From contig CAJNDS010002847.1 of the NCBI GenBank assembly GCA_905221605.1, positions 210,001-230,000 on the forward strand: a stretch of 20,000 nt of DNA, in the 5' to 3' direction. The position numbers were made by a program, and so were the translations under genes. The stretch is from Symbiodinium natans (lineage: Eukaryota; Sar; Dinophyceae; Suessiales; Symbiodiniaceae). The number at the start of each line of letters is the position of its first letter. Position 1 is the stretch's first letter. This document shows, piece after piece, positions 1 to 9,164 of the stretch. The notes beneath the pieces were generated by a model that did not search any database, was not told where the DNA came from, and saw only the letters and a list, made by a program, of their open reading frames with translations.

Positions 1-32
1 GGTTACATGATATGGACAGTCGCAATCCTTGG

Positions 33-123
33 CTAAACCCTAAACCCTAAACCCTAAACCCTAAACCCTAAACCCTAAACCCTAAACCCTAAACCCTAAA
101 CCCTAAACCCTAAACCCTAAACC
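33..123 (-). repeat. Interstitial telomere-like array (CCCTAAA), about 13 units
   Basis: A perfect array of the 7-bp unit with the C-rich strand on top. It starts after 32 bases of unique sequence and is followed by unique sequence, so the window start is not a chromosome end read through a simple cap. The G-rich telomeric strand (TTTAGGG) is the minus strand. Confidence 0.95.
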
Positions 124-303
124 AACTGAAGCCACCTTCGGCTAGACCCCTTATTCCCATTTTTTAGGGTTTGAGTTCCCTTCGAAGCCCTTTGAAGCCA
201 AAAGGGGCGCCCTTTTTTCGTAGGTTGCTTTTGGATCTCGTAGGGTATACCCTAAACCCTCAACCCCTGAACCAACTGAAGCCACCTTCTGCTATACTCC
301 CTA
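121..303 (+). repeat. Direct repeat of about 30 bp after two telomere-like tracts
   Basis: A segment beginning ACCAACTGAAGCCACCTTC occurs at 121-150 and again at 271-300, with only a few substitutions. Each copy directly follows a CCCTAA-type tract. This indicates duplication of a tract together with its flank, not two independent repeat births. The spacer between the copies holds a short drifted telomere-like piece at about 244-268. Confidence 0.7.
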
Positions 304-385
304 GTAAGGGATACTGAACCCTTTCAGGGTTCATCTTGTCCAGGAGATGTCCAGTCTTGGAACGGCGCTTGCGGTTTCGGGTTGA

Positions 386-509
386 ATTAGGGTTGAGGGT
401 TAAGGGTTGAGGGTTTAGTGTTTAGGTTTTAGGGTTTAGGGTTTAGGGTATAGGGTTTAGGGTTTAGGGTTTAGGGTTTAATTAGGGTTTAGGCGGTTTA
501 AGGTTTAGG
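386..509 (+). repeat. Drifted TTTAGGG tract
   Basis: Telomere-type units with G strand on top. Interior units are perfect and the edges decay to variants such as TTGAGGG, TTAAGGG and TTTAGTG. Decay at both ends suggests an old tract. Confidence 0.9.
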
Positions 510-641
510 CGCTAACAACCCCCCTAAACCCGAGAGGAGTTGGCGGGAGGCGCGCCCATCGAGCATGTCCCGCCGGAGGAATGGATGGGACAAAGCTTCG
601 ATGCAGCTGCGGATGTTTGAGGTTCCCCAGACTCTTTCTGG

Positions 642-694
642 AAACCCTAAACCCTAAACCCCAAACCCCAAACCCCAAACCCTAAACCCTAAAC
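642..694 (-). repeat. CCCTAAA/CCCCAAA tract
   Basis: About seven units. The central three are CCCCAAA variants flanked on both sides by CCCTAAA, so one variant was locally amplified. Confidence 0.9.
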
Positions 695-790
695 TCGTTA
701 GAGTCGAAGGTTGCGATCTTTCGGGCTTTGAGAATCAGCCCACAGCCTGAAAGAAATGTTTGGAGCCGTGGCCACGAGAAACCCCAGGAC

Positions 791-916
791 TTGAGAATCA
801 GAATCAAAGCCCTGGTGGGTTTAGGGTTTAGGGTTTAGGGTTTAGGGTTCAGGGTTTAGGGTTTAGGGTTTAGGGTTTAGGGTTTAGGGAGTTGAGAATC
901 AAAATCAAAGCCCTGG
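791..916 (+). repeat. TTTAGGG tract bracketed by a 25-bp direct repeat
   Basis: About ten TTTAGGG units occupy 817-889. The sequence running from TTGAGAATCA to AAAGCCCTGG is present at 791-815 and again at 892-916 with one mismatch. The tract therefore sits inside a duplicated target, as expected if telomeric repeats were inserted at a staggered break whose ends were filled in. Confidence 0.85.
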
Positions 917-1151
917 GCCAACTCTAATCATACTACTACTGGGTTTAGGCTTGGGGTTTAGTACATCGAGGGCTTTTACCTTGATTCTGCTGAGGTTAGG
1001 CTTCGATCTTTCCCTCAATAAAGAACTAAGCCCCAAGCACCCCCATCTCAGAGGCCTGGCCAAATTAATTGTTTAGCGCAGCCAGGCCTTTTTCTATGCG
1101 GGGGGGTTGCTCTGGACTTGGGCCCCTTGAGGGCGCTTTGCGGCTCAAAAA

Positions 1152-1209
1152 GGTTTAGGGCTTAGGGCTTAGGGATTAGCCCTAAACCCTAAACCCTAAA
1201 CCCTAAACC
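1152..1209. repeat. Telomere-like tract with an internal head-to-head inversion
   Basis: About four G-strand units (TTTAGGG, CTTAGGG variants) switch near 1179 into four CCCTAAA units on the same strand. The two halves can pair as a hairpin. Confidence 0.85.
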
Positions 1210-1312
1210 GTAAGAGCAGCCCCCTCGCCCCCCGCTAGCCAGCAGATCACCCAGCAGCTGGGGAGTGCTTTATGAGCACGTAGGATGCTCGTGTGCTCCT
1301 GGTCCGTGGCGA

Positions 1313-1369
1313 TTTAGGGTTTAGGGTTTAGGGTCTAGGGTTTAGGGTTTAGGGTTTAGGGTTTAGGGT
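1313..1369 (+). repeat. TTTAGGG tract
   Basis: Eight near-perfect telomere-type units between unrelated unique flanks, with one GTCTAGGG variant. Confidence 0.92.
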
Positions 1370-2501
1370 GGTCTACCCAATGATGGTTTCTGAAGCAGTT
1401 GAACTTGTTTTGGTTTTGGTGAGTTGGTATACATTTGGGATACGAGCAGGAAAAGCCTACTTCCTATGGGCCTTTTGGCGTATCAAGGCCTACTTGATTT
1501 CATAGTGTCCTTCACCAATGCAGCCCTAAACCCCAAACTCAAAAGCTTAGCTTAGGCTTAGGCCCTGGCATCTATTGCCCCGCCAAGATTTCAGTAGCAC
1601 CCAGGCGTTAGTGCGGACACAGGGCGTTCCTCCCACCAGCCCCCCCCCCCCCCCCCCCCGCGGTCCGCGGTCCTCATTTCGGCACTGTTTGGCTCCGAAG
1701 GCAAGGATCATGGTCACCCAATGACAGGCAGGATCGACCTGGTGCGAAAACATCACGATTGCTGTCGGCCCAACAGATAGCTTTTTCAACTGGGCAGCAA
1801 AGTTTCTGGTCGAGCCGTTCAAGCAACACTATCAGAAAACAACATGCCTGGTCTTTGTCGTAGACGTTTTGTCGGCCATGCGTCATGGCCAGTAGTTTCG
1901 ACACTCCGAAAAGTCCGCCCTACCGGAATCACAAAAACTTTCCGGTGTAAATGAGCACGTTTGTTTGATGGCAATGAGAAGCACCAGTGGTAGTGCAGAA
2001 TACATCGCCGCCATCGATTTGACTCGGGCGGGGCTTCACTCTTTTTTTGGGCTATTCTGTGCATGTTCGCAGGTACAGTGCCCTTCCTATTCTCGAACCG
2101 CTTGCAGAAATCACGCCACTGTGCAGACAAGGTACATGTTGAAGGAGCTTCAACATTAGAACATGTTGTGCCGAATACTGCGGATATCTATATATAAATG
2201 TGCCCGTTCCGGGGTACTTGTATCAATCCCCATGAGCACGCCGTCAGACGAAAGCACTCTGACCACTTGATGAGCATCAATGTCGACAGGGATTCACTCA
2301 TGGAACATCCTGCAAATCTCAGAAAACCTTGGGATGTTCCCCTTATACTAACAGTCCTTAATAGGGATATAATGGGGGGGTATTATAATCCCTGTTAAGG
2401 ACTGTTCGTATAAGGGGAAACATCCCAAAAAACATTCTGCAACTGACAAGCCAAGCGGCCCCGCATCCAAGAACTTTGCCCGTGCCGGGACGAGAGCGCA
2501 T
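1370..2501. other. Unique spacer with a C20 homopolymer; no gene seen
   Basis: Apart from a run of 20 C at 1640-1659 followed by a GC-rich palindromic stretch, and the inverted repeat at 2329-2428, this segment appears unique. Small open frames on both strands (for example 1819-2130 minus and 1965-2159 plus) show no recognisable motif and overlap each other, so I do not call them genes. A TATATATAAA-like stretch near 2188-2197 has no gene attached. Confidence 0.6.
2329..2428. repeat. Near-perfect inverted repeat, 45-bp arms, 8-base loop
   Basis: The left arm (2329-2373) and the reverse complement of the right arm (2382-2428) match at 43 of 45 positions, with two single-base indels. The loop is G7 plus one T. 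The outer ends are TTGGGATG and CATCCCAA. A near-identical 12-mer (AACATCCTGCAA at 2304-2315; AACATTCTGCAA at 2431-2442) lies on each side. It could be a foldback or MITE-like element, or the stem of a small-RNA precursor. Confidence 0.85.
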
Positions 2502-2570
2502 GGGTTTAGGGTTCAGGGTTCAGGGTTTAGGGTTTAGGGTTTAGGGTTTAGGGTTTAGGGTTTAGGGTTT
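2502..2570 (+). repeat. TTTAGGG tract
   Basis: About ten telomere-type units, with two TTCAGGG variants at the left edge. The flanks AGAGCGCA (2493-2500) and AGAGCCGCA (2571-2579) resemble each other and may be a decayed target duplication. Confidence 0.92.
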
Positions 2571-2721
2571 AGAGCCGCACGTCGGCGAAAGCCACGGGCA
2601 GGCGCGTGAAGCGACGTCAGGCGACGTCAACCTAACCCTCCTGAATCACCTCCTTTTTTCTTCCCAACCACTTTCCAAGCCATTCCAAGGAGGTAAGGAA
2701 AACCAACCATGCAGGAATGGG

Positions 2722-2769
2722 GGTTAGAGCTTAGGTTTTAGGGTTTATAATAGGGTTTAGGGTTTAGGG
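2722..2769 (+). repeat. Degenerate TTTAGGG tract
   Basis: Short, drifted telomere-like run with units interrupted by TTATAA and TTAGAGC. Confidence 0.8.
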
Positions 2770-3041
2770 CGCGAACCTTCAAAGAACGAGCTCGGTGGTT
2801 TTACCGCCTTAAATGGCAGAGGCGGGGTTAAACTTCAACAGCAATCTAAACGAATCTTCGCCCTGAACTTCACAGCTTTTGGGCCATAGCACTTGCAAAC
2901 CTTAACACCTAAACCCTGTGTAAAACTCTAAACTTGTACGTCCATCTACAGGTTCACTGGTTCGTTGAAAGCAGTCACGGAAATTGAGGGCCGTGGTGGT
3001 TCAGGGACAGAGGGCCGATTTCATCAAGCAGCCCTTGTATG

Positions 3042-3080
<39 letters not shown>

Positions 3081-3458
3081 CTATATCTATATATTTTTGG
3101 GTTTGAAGTTGTGAGTGTTGTGTTCGAAAGGTGTGTGGTGCACGTAGATATCCAATCTGTTAGTGCCACGTGGTGCTGCTGGTTCCTGTTTACAAAGCCT
3201 CTTTCCTACAGCACTCCAGGCCTTTTGTTTGGTGCCTTTTCGTGCTGAAATTTTGGGAGTGATGACGACCATCACACTCACACGCCGGCGGCCGTTTTGA
3301 CCGTCAGAAATTATTCAAATGGCCGCGTCTTCGTTGGTTTTTCCACTTGGAGAGATGTCTGTGCGAAAGAGCCTGAGGCTCGAAGCATTAGGACCCCCCA
3401 ATGGCCCAGACAGCACGTCCAACGCTTCCTTGGAGGATCCTGGGTAAGCATCTTTAGA
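2770..3458. other. Unique spacer with (AT)n microsatellite; no gene seen
   Basis: The only structure I see is an AT dinucleotide run at about 3036-3095, passing into ATATCT units. Frames across it translate to alternating Tyr-Ile and are artefacts of the microsatellite. Confidence 0.65.
3036..3095. repeat. (AT)n microsatellite
   Basis: About 20 AT dinucleotides interrupted by two GTAT steps and followed by CTATAT units. It has no visible link to the telomere-like tracts. Confidence 0.95.
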
Positions 3459-3594
3459 GTTTAGGGTTTAGGGGTTACAGAAACTACAGTGGCAAAAGTA
3501 TCTAGGGACTCTACACCCTAAACCCTGAACCCTACACCCTAAACCCTAACCCTAAGCCCTAAACCCTAAACCCTAAAACCCTAACTACGTAAAG
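3459..3594. repeat. Two opposed telomere-like pieces
   Basis: A short TTTAGGG piece (3459-3476) is followed after 36 bases by a longer drifted CCCTAAA tract (3513-3594) in the opposite orientation. Confidence 0.85.
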
Positions 3595-3718
3595 TTTTTA
3601 ACATGAACCTCCAGGTCGGCATGTTGGCATTCTCAAGCCGGGCATGCCCATCCCTTGAGTCGAAACAAGAAGACGCTTGCCGAGCCTTTTGCTGCCACCG
3701 AATGATGCACCCTAGGGC

Positions 3719-3769
3719 GGTTTAGGGTTTAGGGTTTAGGGTTTAGGGTTTAGGGTTTTGGGTTTAGGG
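3719..3769 (+). repeat. TTTAGGG tract
   Basis: Seven units, six perfect and one TTTTGGG, between unique flanks. Confidence 0.9.
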
Positions 3770-3918
3770 ACCTTTGAGAAGGGCGAGCTTCCTTTCGTAA
3801 ACGCCCAAACCCTAAGCCCCAAACCTGAACGGGCCACTCTAAGGGTTTGACTAGGAAGGTGAGCCTTGTTCTGAGAGGTACCCGGTTTACGAAAAATGCA
3901 TCTTGAAACCCCAAACTC

Positions 3919-4017
3919 AGGGTTTAGGGTTTAGGGTTTAGGGTTTGGGGTTTGTGGTTTGGGGTTTGGGGTTTGGGTTTGGGTTTGGGGTTTGGGGTTT
4001 GGGGTTTGGGGTTTAGG
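3919..4017 (+). repeat. TTTAGGG array converted to TTTGGGG variants
   Basis: Four TTTAGGG units lead into about ten TTTGGGG/TTTGGG units and end with one TTTAGG. One variant has spread over the array, which points to local slippage or unequal exchange after insertion. Confidence 0.9.
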
Positions 4018-4128
4018 CCCCTAAACCCTCTGAATCCCTAAGCCAGGCGGGGGCAAAGAAGCTCGTCCTCAACACCGAAGCCGAGATCCTCAAGCAAATT
4101 CGGGACACGGTGCCCCCTGAACCCCAGA

Positions 4129-4262
4129 GGGTTTAGGGGTTAGGGTATTTAGGGTTTGGGGTTTAGGGTTTAGGGTGACCCTGCACCCTCAACCCTAAAC
4201 CCTAAGCCCCAAACCGTAAACCCAAGCAAACCCAAAACCCTACACCCCACGACCTCAACCCT
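4129..4262. repeat. Opposed telomere-like tracts meeting near 4178
   Basis: G-strand units (4129-4177) abut degenerate C-strand units (4178-4262) with almost no spacer, a second head-to-head junction like the one at about 1179. Confidence 0.8.
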
Positions 4263-5321
4263 TTGACGCTTCTCCGTTCTATGAACACTGAGTTTGAAAA
4301 GACTCCAGTAGGATTTGATGGTAACAGGGCAGTCTGAACGAGATCGTTGGGGAAAATCTTCGATAAAATGTTACTGGATATCCACTAGACACAAAGGTTA
4401 AGAAGTACGAAATCACAGCAAACTCAGCCCTGAATCCCGGGTCCCAAGCCCTGAGCCCAAAACCCGAAGCCCCGAAGCCCGAAAACCCTAAGCTTTCGGG
4501 ATAGCACGCAGGGTCGGGGGCCGGGCCGTCAATTTAACAAGCATCCGCCAAGCAGGGCAGTAGGCCCACCAACACCAGATGCCCTTCATTTTCAAGTTTA
4601 TAAAGCCTTGGCCCTGCAAACGGTCAAACGCCCCAAGATAAGAAGACAATTAGCAACTTAGGGGCACGCGGCACAGTTTTCAAGCCCTAAACCCTGAAAC
4701 CCTAAACCCATTTTGACATGGTTTTCGGGATTTGTGGATCGCTCAAAACTTCACTGCGGAACGCCATGGCAAAATCTCCGTGTGGCAACCATTCGCTCAG
4801 TTATATAGGGTGCAGCTGATTTTTCCGGGCATATGAAATACTGAAATAGGGGTTCCCAAGTAGTTGAGGTTTCCGAAGTGCAAGCAGGATTTGGGCATTT
4901 CAGGACCCGATATGCGGGAAAGTGCATCCCTGCCACGTTTTCGCGACAGGGCACAGTCCAAGCCGCAACAAGTGCGTGGAGCTAGTCGGGTGCACGACTT
5001 TGCGTACGGAATGAGCGCGAGAGCTGCGCGAGAGCGATTTCGTGCAATTTGCGATTTTGGGGGAAACCTCGCCAAGCATGAGGATGCAAGCATGGGCGGG
5101 TGCCGACACAGCGAGAGTGGTAGGCTCGGTGATCGCCATACGAGCCCCACAGTACAAGCGCCGTTGTGGGGGGGGGGGGGGGGGGGGGGGGATTTTGTGT
5201 AATACACAGCGCCCTCTCCCTTTTCCTGGAAATGTCCAGTCGTGCCCTCATCTCAAACAAAAAGAGCAGCACCCTTTTCATTCTCCGATGAACCCTCAGC
5301 CTCTAAAGCTGGAACACCAAT
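4263..5321. other. Unique spacer with a G24 homopolymer; no gene seen
   Basis: Mainly unique sequence, with scattered single CCCTAAA-like words at 4430-4495 and 4685-4710. A run of 24 G occupies 5168-5191. Overlapping frames of 85-136 codons exist on both strands around 4797-5323, but they run through the homopolymer, share no recognisable motif and contradict one another, so I do not call a gene. Confidence 0.6.
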
Positions 5322-5462
5322 AAACCCCTAAACCTCTCAACCCTAAACCCCTAACCCCCAACCCGAAACCCGAAACCCGAACCCTAAAACCTAAAACCTA
5401 AACCCGAAACCCTAAACCCTAAACCCTAAACCCTAAACCCTAAACCCTAAACCCTAAACCCC
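5322..5462 (-). repeat. CCCTAAA array with decayed left half
   Basis: The right half (about 5407-5461) is perfect CCCTAAA. The left half drifts to CCCGAAA, CCTAAAA and CCCCTAA, so decay or variant spread is one-sided. Confidence 0.9.
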
Positions 5463-5550
5463 ATCCGTTTGGCAGGAAGAGCTTCAGTTGACCAAGGAAA
5501 ATTTGGTGTCGTTCTGCGCTTAGCAGCTCTCGGGCCCCCCAGGGTGGGGG

Positions 5551-5760
5551 GTTTAGGGTTTAGGGTTTGGGATTTAGGGTTTAGGGTTTAGGGTTTGGGG
5601 TTTAGGGTTTAGGGTTTAGGGCTAGGGTTCGGGTTCAGGGGTTTAGGGTTTGGAGTTTTGAATATGTAGGGGTTGCCGGGTTTTGGGCTTTAAGGTTTGG
5701 GGTGTAGAGTTTCGGGGTTGGGAGGTTTAGGGGTTGAGGATTTGGGGGCTTCAAGGGTCC
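5551..5760 (+). repeat. TTTAGGG tract grading into decayed G-rich repeats
   Basis: The first 100 bases are recognisable TTTAGGG/TTTGGGG units. The remainder (to about 5760) keeps the G/T bias but loses the 7-base period. Confidence 0.8.
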
Positions 5761-5802
5761 TGTGACTCCGCTCCCCCCCACCCCATCCCCGGAAACCGAA
5801 CA

Positions 5803-5850
5803 CTGAACCCTGAACCCTAAACCCTAAACGCTAAACCTAAACCGTAAACC
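5803..5850 (-). repeat. Degenerate CCCTAAA tract
   Basis: Six to seven drifted units (CCCTGAA, CGCTAAA and others) on the C-strand side. Confidence 0.8.
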
Positions 5851-5917
5851 CCACCCTATCCCTCAAAAGAAAGGGCCGCCACCATGAGCAGCTTTCTGTC
5901 CTTCGGGGCAAGAAACA

Positions 5918-6009
5918 GGGTTTAGGGTTTAGGGTTTAGGGTTTAGGGTTTATGGTTTAGGGTGTAGGGTTTAGGGTTTAGGGTTTAGGGTTTAAAGTAT
6001 AGGGTTTAG
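5918..6009 (+). repeat. TTTAGGG tract
   Basis: About thirteen units with single substitutions (TTTATGG, TGTAGGG, TTTAAAG). Confidence 0.9.
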
Positions 6010-6585
6010 CCAACTTTTTGGTAGAAAGCATCAACGACTCACAAGCCGTAGTTTGCCTGCTAGGGCTGTCGATTGTGCTCTCGATCCTTGTGTACCGCTT
6101 CGTGGGAGGGAGGGGGATACATATCTTGTGGCCTCCAGGATGTCTGATGAGGATATGGGCTTAGGTTCTTCGGGTTTATGAGTCATTGTGCTCAGCGCTG
6201 TCGGAGTGGATGAAAGAAAGCACCGACGTACCGGCTAAAGAAACAGGCGTGAAAGGAAGTCTTGGGCAATTGCTTGCTGGGATAGAGCCTTTCATGAACT
6301 ACTCTAGGTAGGACCTGGGAATGTTCTTTATTTAGCCCCGACTCTGCTTAGGAGGATCCTAGACCCTAAGCCCTAAACCCTCACGACAAAAAAATAGCAG
6401 TTGTATGTGGCAACACTCTGAATTTCCCATGTGATTTGTCTAAACAGCTGACAAGCAAGTAAACTAGCTCAAATCGCCTTTGGCAAGGCGAATCTTCAAT
6501 TCACACAACCCCGGACCTACCCGATACGGACCCCAGCGGGAATCATCGATACGGGCCCGGCGCACCAATACGGACCCGCCCCCCC

Positions 6586-6616
<31 letters not shown>

Positions 6617-6896
6617 AAAACCGTTTCTGAACAAAGCCCTCAAACCCCCCCATTTGTGCCCGTAAACCGCCCCCCCCCCCCCCCCCCCCCCCCACCCACC
6701 CCCCCCCGGCCTAACCCTTTCCCACACCCCCAACCCCCCAACCCCCTAACCCCCTACCCCCCAACCCCCTAACCCCCTACCCCCCCAACCCCCCCCCCAC
6801 CCGCACAAAAAACAAAAAGGTGGTTCCCCAAAAAAGCGATTCGGTCAAAAGTCTCGGCCAAACCTTTTTGGGACCCAAATCCTCTACAATTTCTAT
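6010..6896. other. Unique spacer with C28-A14 and C24 homopolymers and a C-rich minisatellite
   Basis: From 6010 to about 6575 the sequence is unique, with no gene I recognise. At 6579-6606 there are 28 consecutive C followed by 14 A (6607-6620), and 24 C occupy 6670-6693. From about 6714 to 6800 follows a C-rich repeat of AACCCCCT/ACCCCCC units that looks like a telomere unit with extra C residues. Homopolymer lengths here may be inexact. The word ATACGGACC or ATACGGGCC appears three times between 6524 and 6577. Confidence 0.7.
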
Positions 6897-7010
6897 AAAC
6901 CCTAAACTGGCCCTACACCCTAAACCCTAAACCCGACGCCATGTAGGGATAGTTTTCAGACAGCTTCAGTTCAACCTCCCTAAACCCTAAACCCTAAACC
7001 CTAAACCCTC
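6897..7010 (-). repeat. Two CCCTAAA pieces
   Basis: A drifted piece (6897-6934) and a perfect four-unit piece (6978-7010) in the same orientation, separated by 43 unique bases. Confidence 0.85.
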
Positions 7011-7092
7011 ATGCTTTCCATCCTTCGGGCCACGCTCTTGCCCTTTCGAGGTACCAGCGCTACGCTGCTGTGCCAGGCACTGAGTCCGCGCC

Positions 7093-7159
7093 GGTTTAGG
7101 GTTTAGGGTTTTAGGGTTTAGGGTTTAGGGTTTAGGGTTTAGGGTTTAGGGTTGAGGGT
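7093..7159 (+). repeat. TTTAGGG tract
   Basis: Nine units, one with an extra T (TTTTAGGG), in unique flanks. Confidence 0.9.
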
Positions 7160-7348
7160 AACATTCAAAACAAACCTCAGGTTTCGGTTTTAGGGTTTAT
7201 GGCTTTAGTTGGGATTTAGGTTTTGGGGCGTTTCCGCCTTTTTTGGCCTTGCTTGCAGGTTTACCCAGTACAGCCAGCCAGTTACCCTCAACCCCAAACA
7301 CCAATTCCCGCACCCTGAACCTCCAAGGGTGCCTAAGCCCTTAACCCT

Positions 7349-7428
7349 GTTTAGGGTTGAGGGGTTTAGGGTGTAGGGTCTAGGGTCTAGGGTTTAGGGT
7401 TTAGGGTTACCCTAAACCCTAAACCCTC
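7349..7428. repeat. Opposed telomere-like tracts meeting at about 7408
   Basis: Eight G-strand units (TTTAGGG plus TGTAGGG and TCTAGGG variants) are followed at TTAGGGTTACCCTAAA by three C-strand units. This is the third head-to-head junction in the window. Confidence 0.85.
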
Positions 7429-7571
7429 CTAAACCTCCAAAGCAGGGTTCTGGGGATGGCTCAAGGTCCCTTGGATTCTGCTAAGGTCTGCCATGGGCAA
7501 TGCCAGCCTCTTCTACGGCTTCGGCGATGCTTCTCAGGTGGGCTCCAAAGCTTTAGAGCACCTGCAGGCTT

Positions 7572-7741
7572 GGGTTTAGGGTTTAGGGTTTAGGGTTTAG
7601 GGTTTAGGGTTTAGGGTTTAGGGTTTAGGGTTTAGGGTTTAGGGTTTAGGGTTTAGGGTGTAGGGTGTAGGGTGTAGGGTGTAGGGTGCAGGGTGCAGGG
7701 TGCAGGGTGCAGGGTGTAGGGTGTAGGAATTAGGGTTCGGG
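7572..7741 (+). repeat. TTTAGGG array with block-wise variant units
   Basis: Twelve or more TTTAGGG units (7572-7658) are followed by four TGTAGGG (7659-7686), four TGCAGGG (7687-7714), two TGTAGGG-type units (7715-7728) and drifted units. Variants occur in runs, not scattered, so the array grew by local duplication of variant units. Confidence 0.93.
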
Positions 7742-8391
7742 TTTAGGCTTTAGGCTTCAAGGCTTCGGGATACCCAGGCGGTCCACGCATATTGTGGAAT
7801 TAAACGGGGTGAAAGGTTTAAGCGGTTCTGTACAAGCGTCGTGGGCGCAGGATCTTAATGACCCTAAACCGAATGACCCTAAACCCTACCCTAAACGCTA
7901 AACCCTCAACTGTAACCCCTGAGCAAAAGGGTGAGTACGAACCCGAAGCTCGAAGGCCCAAAGACTTGGAGCCAGATTTCAAGCCCTAAAAGCCCTGGAT
8001 GCTAACCCCTTAAGGCCCTTAAACCCTAAACCCTAAACCCTAACCCCTGAAAGCCCTTAAACCCTAAATGCTCTCAACACCGCAAAGCTTTGTCAAACCC
8101 TTCAACCCTTAAAGCCCTTCAATCCTTTCAAACCCTTCAATCCCTTCGAACCCTTCAGACCCTTCAAGCCCCTAAACCCTTAAACTCTTAAACCCCGAAG
8201 CCCTCAACCCAACCACCCTTAAACCCTTAAACCTCTGTTTCTCGTTCAGGCTTGATCATCCCAGCAATCCCCCCTGCCAAGTGCACGCTCAGCCCAGAAA
8301 CCTAGATCCTAAGCCCAAAGTCCAAAAGCCTTGTGTCCTAACCCCAAACCCGAAACCCTAATCTCTGAACCCTAAACCCAAAACCCTAAAC
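7742..8391 (-). repeat. Long decayed C-strand telomere-like region (CCCTAAA, CCCTTCAA)
   Basis: Pieces of CCCTAAA at 7859-7908, 8003-8068 and 8341-8391 are joined by looser repeats. At 8094-8232 the unit changes to CCCTTCAA/CCCTTAAA with an 8- to 9-base period. No gene is visible. Confidence 0.75.
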
Positions 8392-8477
8392 TCTTTATAA
8401 ACAGCCCAGAACCAGCTTTAATTGATCTGCCCTGGAGCAGGTGCTCGTGGAGCCTCGAGGCAACTGGATATCCAGAG

Positions 8478-8790
8478 TTTTGGGGGTTTTTTGGTCTGGG
8501 CTTGGGTTTTTGGGTTTTTGGGTTTTTGTGCTTTTGGGCTTTTGGGCTTTTGGGCTTTTGGGTTTTTTGGGTTTTTGGGACTTTGGGTTTTCGGGTTTGT
8601 TTGTTTTTGGGTGTTGGGGTTTCGGGTTTTGTGTTTTTTTGAGGGTTTGTGGTTTGTGGTTTCGGGTTGAGGGGTTTGGGGTTTTAGGGTTTGGCGTTTT
8701 GGGTTTTGCGATTTAGAGTTGAGAGCTTTTGGGGGTTTAGGGGATTTGGGGTTTGGGCCGTACAGCTAGGGTTTAGGGTTTGGGGTTTGG
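8478..8790 (+). repeat. TTTTGGG-type low-complexity tract
   Basis: The period is GGGTTTTT, GGGCTTTT and later GGTTTCGG, with G runs on the plus strand throughout. Frames across it give repeating Phe-Gly-Leu-Trp and are artefacts. It may be a heavily diverged telomere-like tract, and many GGG runs make G-quadruplex formation possible. Confidence 0.8.
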
Positions 8791-8933
8791 GGTCCAAAAC
8801 CCTACTCTGCGTTTACAACCTATGCAGGGAGGGTGGTGCCTCAGCCAAAGTCAGATCCTAAAAACGCAAGTCCTCCGTTTGCCTCCACATTTCCCAAATG
8901 CACTTCTTCAGTGTGGGAATGAGGCTAAACCAG

Positions 8934-8984
8934 GGTTCAGGGTTTAGGGTATAGGGGTATAGGGTTTAGGGTTTAGCGTGTAGG
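8934..8984 (+). repeat. Short TTTAGGG tract
   Basis: Six drifted units, including ATAGGGG and TTTAGCG, inside unique sequence. Confidence 0.85.
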
Positions 8985-9164
8985 TCTTTTCAATGCTGGT
9001 TACCAACTGCATCCTGACCAGGGTTTGCACAGATGGTTCCGAGGGACAAGCTTCCTCGAACCGACCCTGAACCCTTACCCCGAAAACGGGATCAGCGGAA
9101 GGTTGCGGGCGCAACCGCAATCTACCTTGCCTTAGCATTCCCAAAGTTGTCCTTGAGGGGGGGG

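Noticed and set aside
1-123. True chromosome end at the window start
   Set aside because: Unique sequence precedes the array and similar arrays in both orientations recur throughout the window, so the tract is interstitial.
3039-3248. Tyr-Ile repeat peptide frame
   Set aside because: It begins as a translation of the (AT)n microsatellite and has no motif afterwards.
4797-5323. Overlapping frames of 85-136 codons on both strands
   Set aside because: They cross a G24 homopolymer, contradict one another, and carry no recognisable domain.
7459-7475. Second spliced-leader-like word (GGCTCAAGG) near 7459
   Set aside because: Only eight bases match, a length expected by chance in 20 kb.
8422-8716. 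Phe/Gly/Trp-rich frames of 82-91 codons
   Set aside because: They are direct translations of the TTTTGGG-type repeat.
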